This document shows positions 63,933 to 64,000 of a stretch of 64,000 nt of DNA, piece after piece. The stretch's first letter is position 1; every line of letters begins with the position of its first letter. The notes below the pieces were generated by a model. That model saw only the letters and a program-made list of their open reading frames with translations. It did no database searches and was not told where the DNA came from. The stretch is taken from the NCBI GenBank assembly GCA_023423045.1, contig JAFAGA010000085.1, positions 1-64,000 on the forward strand. The letters run 5' to 3'. This stretch comes from Bacillota bacterium (lineage in GTDB: Bacteria; Bacillota; Clostridia; Lachnospirales; Lachnospiraceae). The position numbers and the translations under genes were made by a program.

Positions 63933-64000
63933 GAAATTCCATCAATTTTATGGAAAAGGAAGTGAATGCTTTGTCCGCATCAACACGTTTATCCCAGGTT

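Noticed and set aside
1..64000. CRISPR array or insertion sequence
   Set aside because: No regularly spaced short repeats and no transposase-like frame were seen; the repeats present are two-copy recombination traces.

Overview
The window looks like a Clostridia chromosome, most likely Lachnospiraceae. The right third carries a yicC-remA-rpoZ run, a lepB/holA neighbourhood, a nucleoside ABC operon and thymidine kinase in Gram-positive style. The left two thirds are the right-hand part of a mosaic integrative and conjugative element (ICE). Family assignments come from reading motifs and remembered families; no database search was run.

1-11,216: GC-rich conjugation backbone, all on +. Amidoligase, gamma-glutamylcyclotransferase-like protein, NlpC/P60+M23 cell-wall hydrolase, DUF6103-like small protein, a candidate oriT with large repeats, a ribbon-helix-helix accessory protein, a relaxase with a long Sel1-repeat tail, a TOPRIM primase-like protein, a VirD4-type coupling protein and a winged-helix protein. 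One AT-richer cargo gene (RibD_C/DHFR-like) interrupts it. VirB4/VirB6-type genes are not in the window.

11,390-38,831: AT-richer cargo, mostly on -, full of drug-resistance-like genes and broken genes. It has three Mef-like MFS pumps, a Vat-like acetyltransferase, a lincosamide nucleotidyltransferase fused to a P-loop kinase, an APH-like kinase, a chloramphenicol acetyltransferase stub, a Tet(M)-type ribosomal protection protein behind a leader hairpin, and a UvrA-like ABC ATPase with a divergent WYL regulator and a perfect palindromic operator. Between these lie an AAA+/VWA operon and a restriction-like cluster (PD-(D/E)XK protein, DUF262/DUF1524 protein, HhH protein). Remnants of VirD4, amidoligase, WYL regulator and lnu copies show that several related elements recombined here.

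38,848-42,850: the element's right end. An orphan cyclic-di-GMP-I riboswitch with terminator, a sigma-like regulator, a MazF toxin, an excisionase and a tyrosine integrase. Beyond them are an intact tRNA-Ser(CGA) and a second, 5'-half tRNA-Ser fragment that probably marks the attachment junction.

42,890-64,000: chromosome. holA, lepB, rpoZ, remA, yicC (no gmk between remA and rpoZ), an amidase/SPOR protein lacking the usual second glutamate, metY with an Rrf2 regulator upstream, a HAD phosphatase, an EamA exporter, a peroxiredoxin, a 4Fe-4S protein, tdk, a BMP/ABC nucleoside uptake operon with a terminator after the binding protein, a Gx transporter/NusG-II pair, an Mrp/NBP35 ATPase and a DUF4474-like protein.
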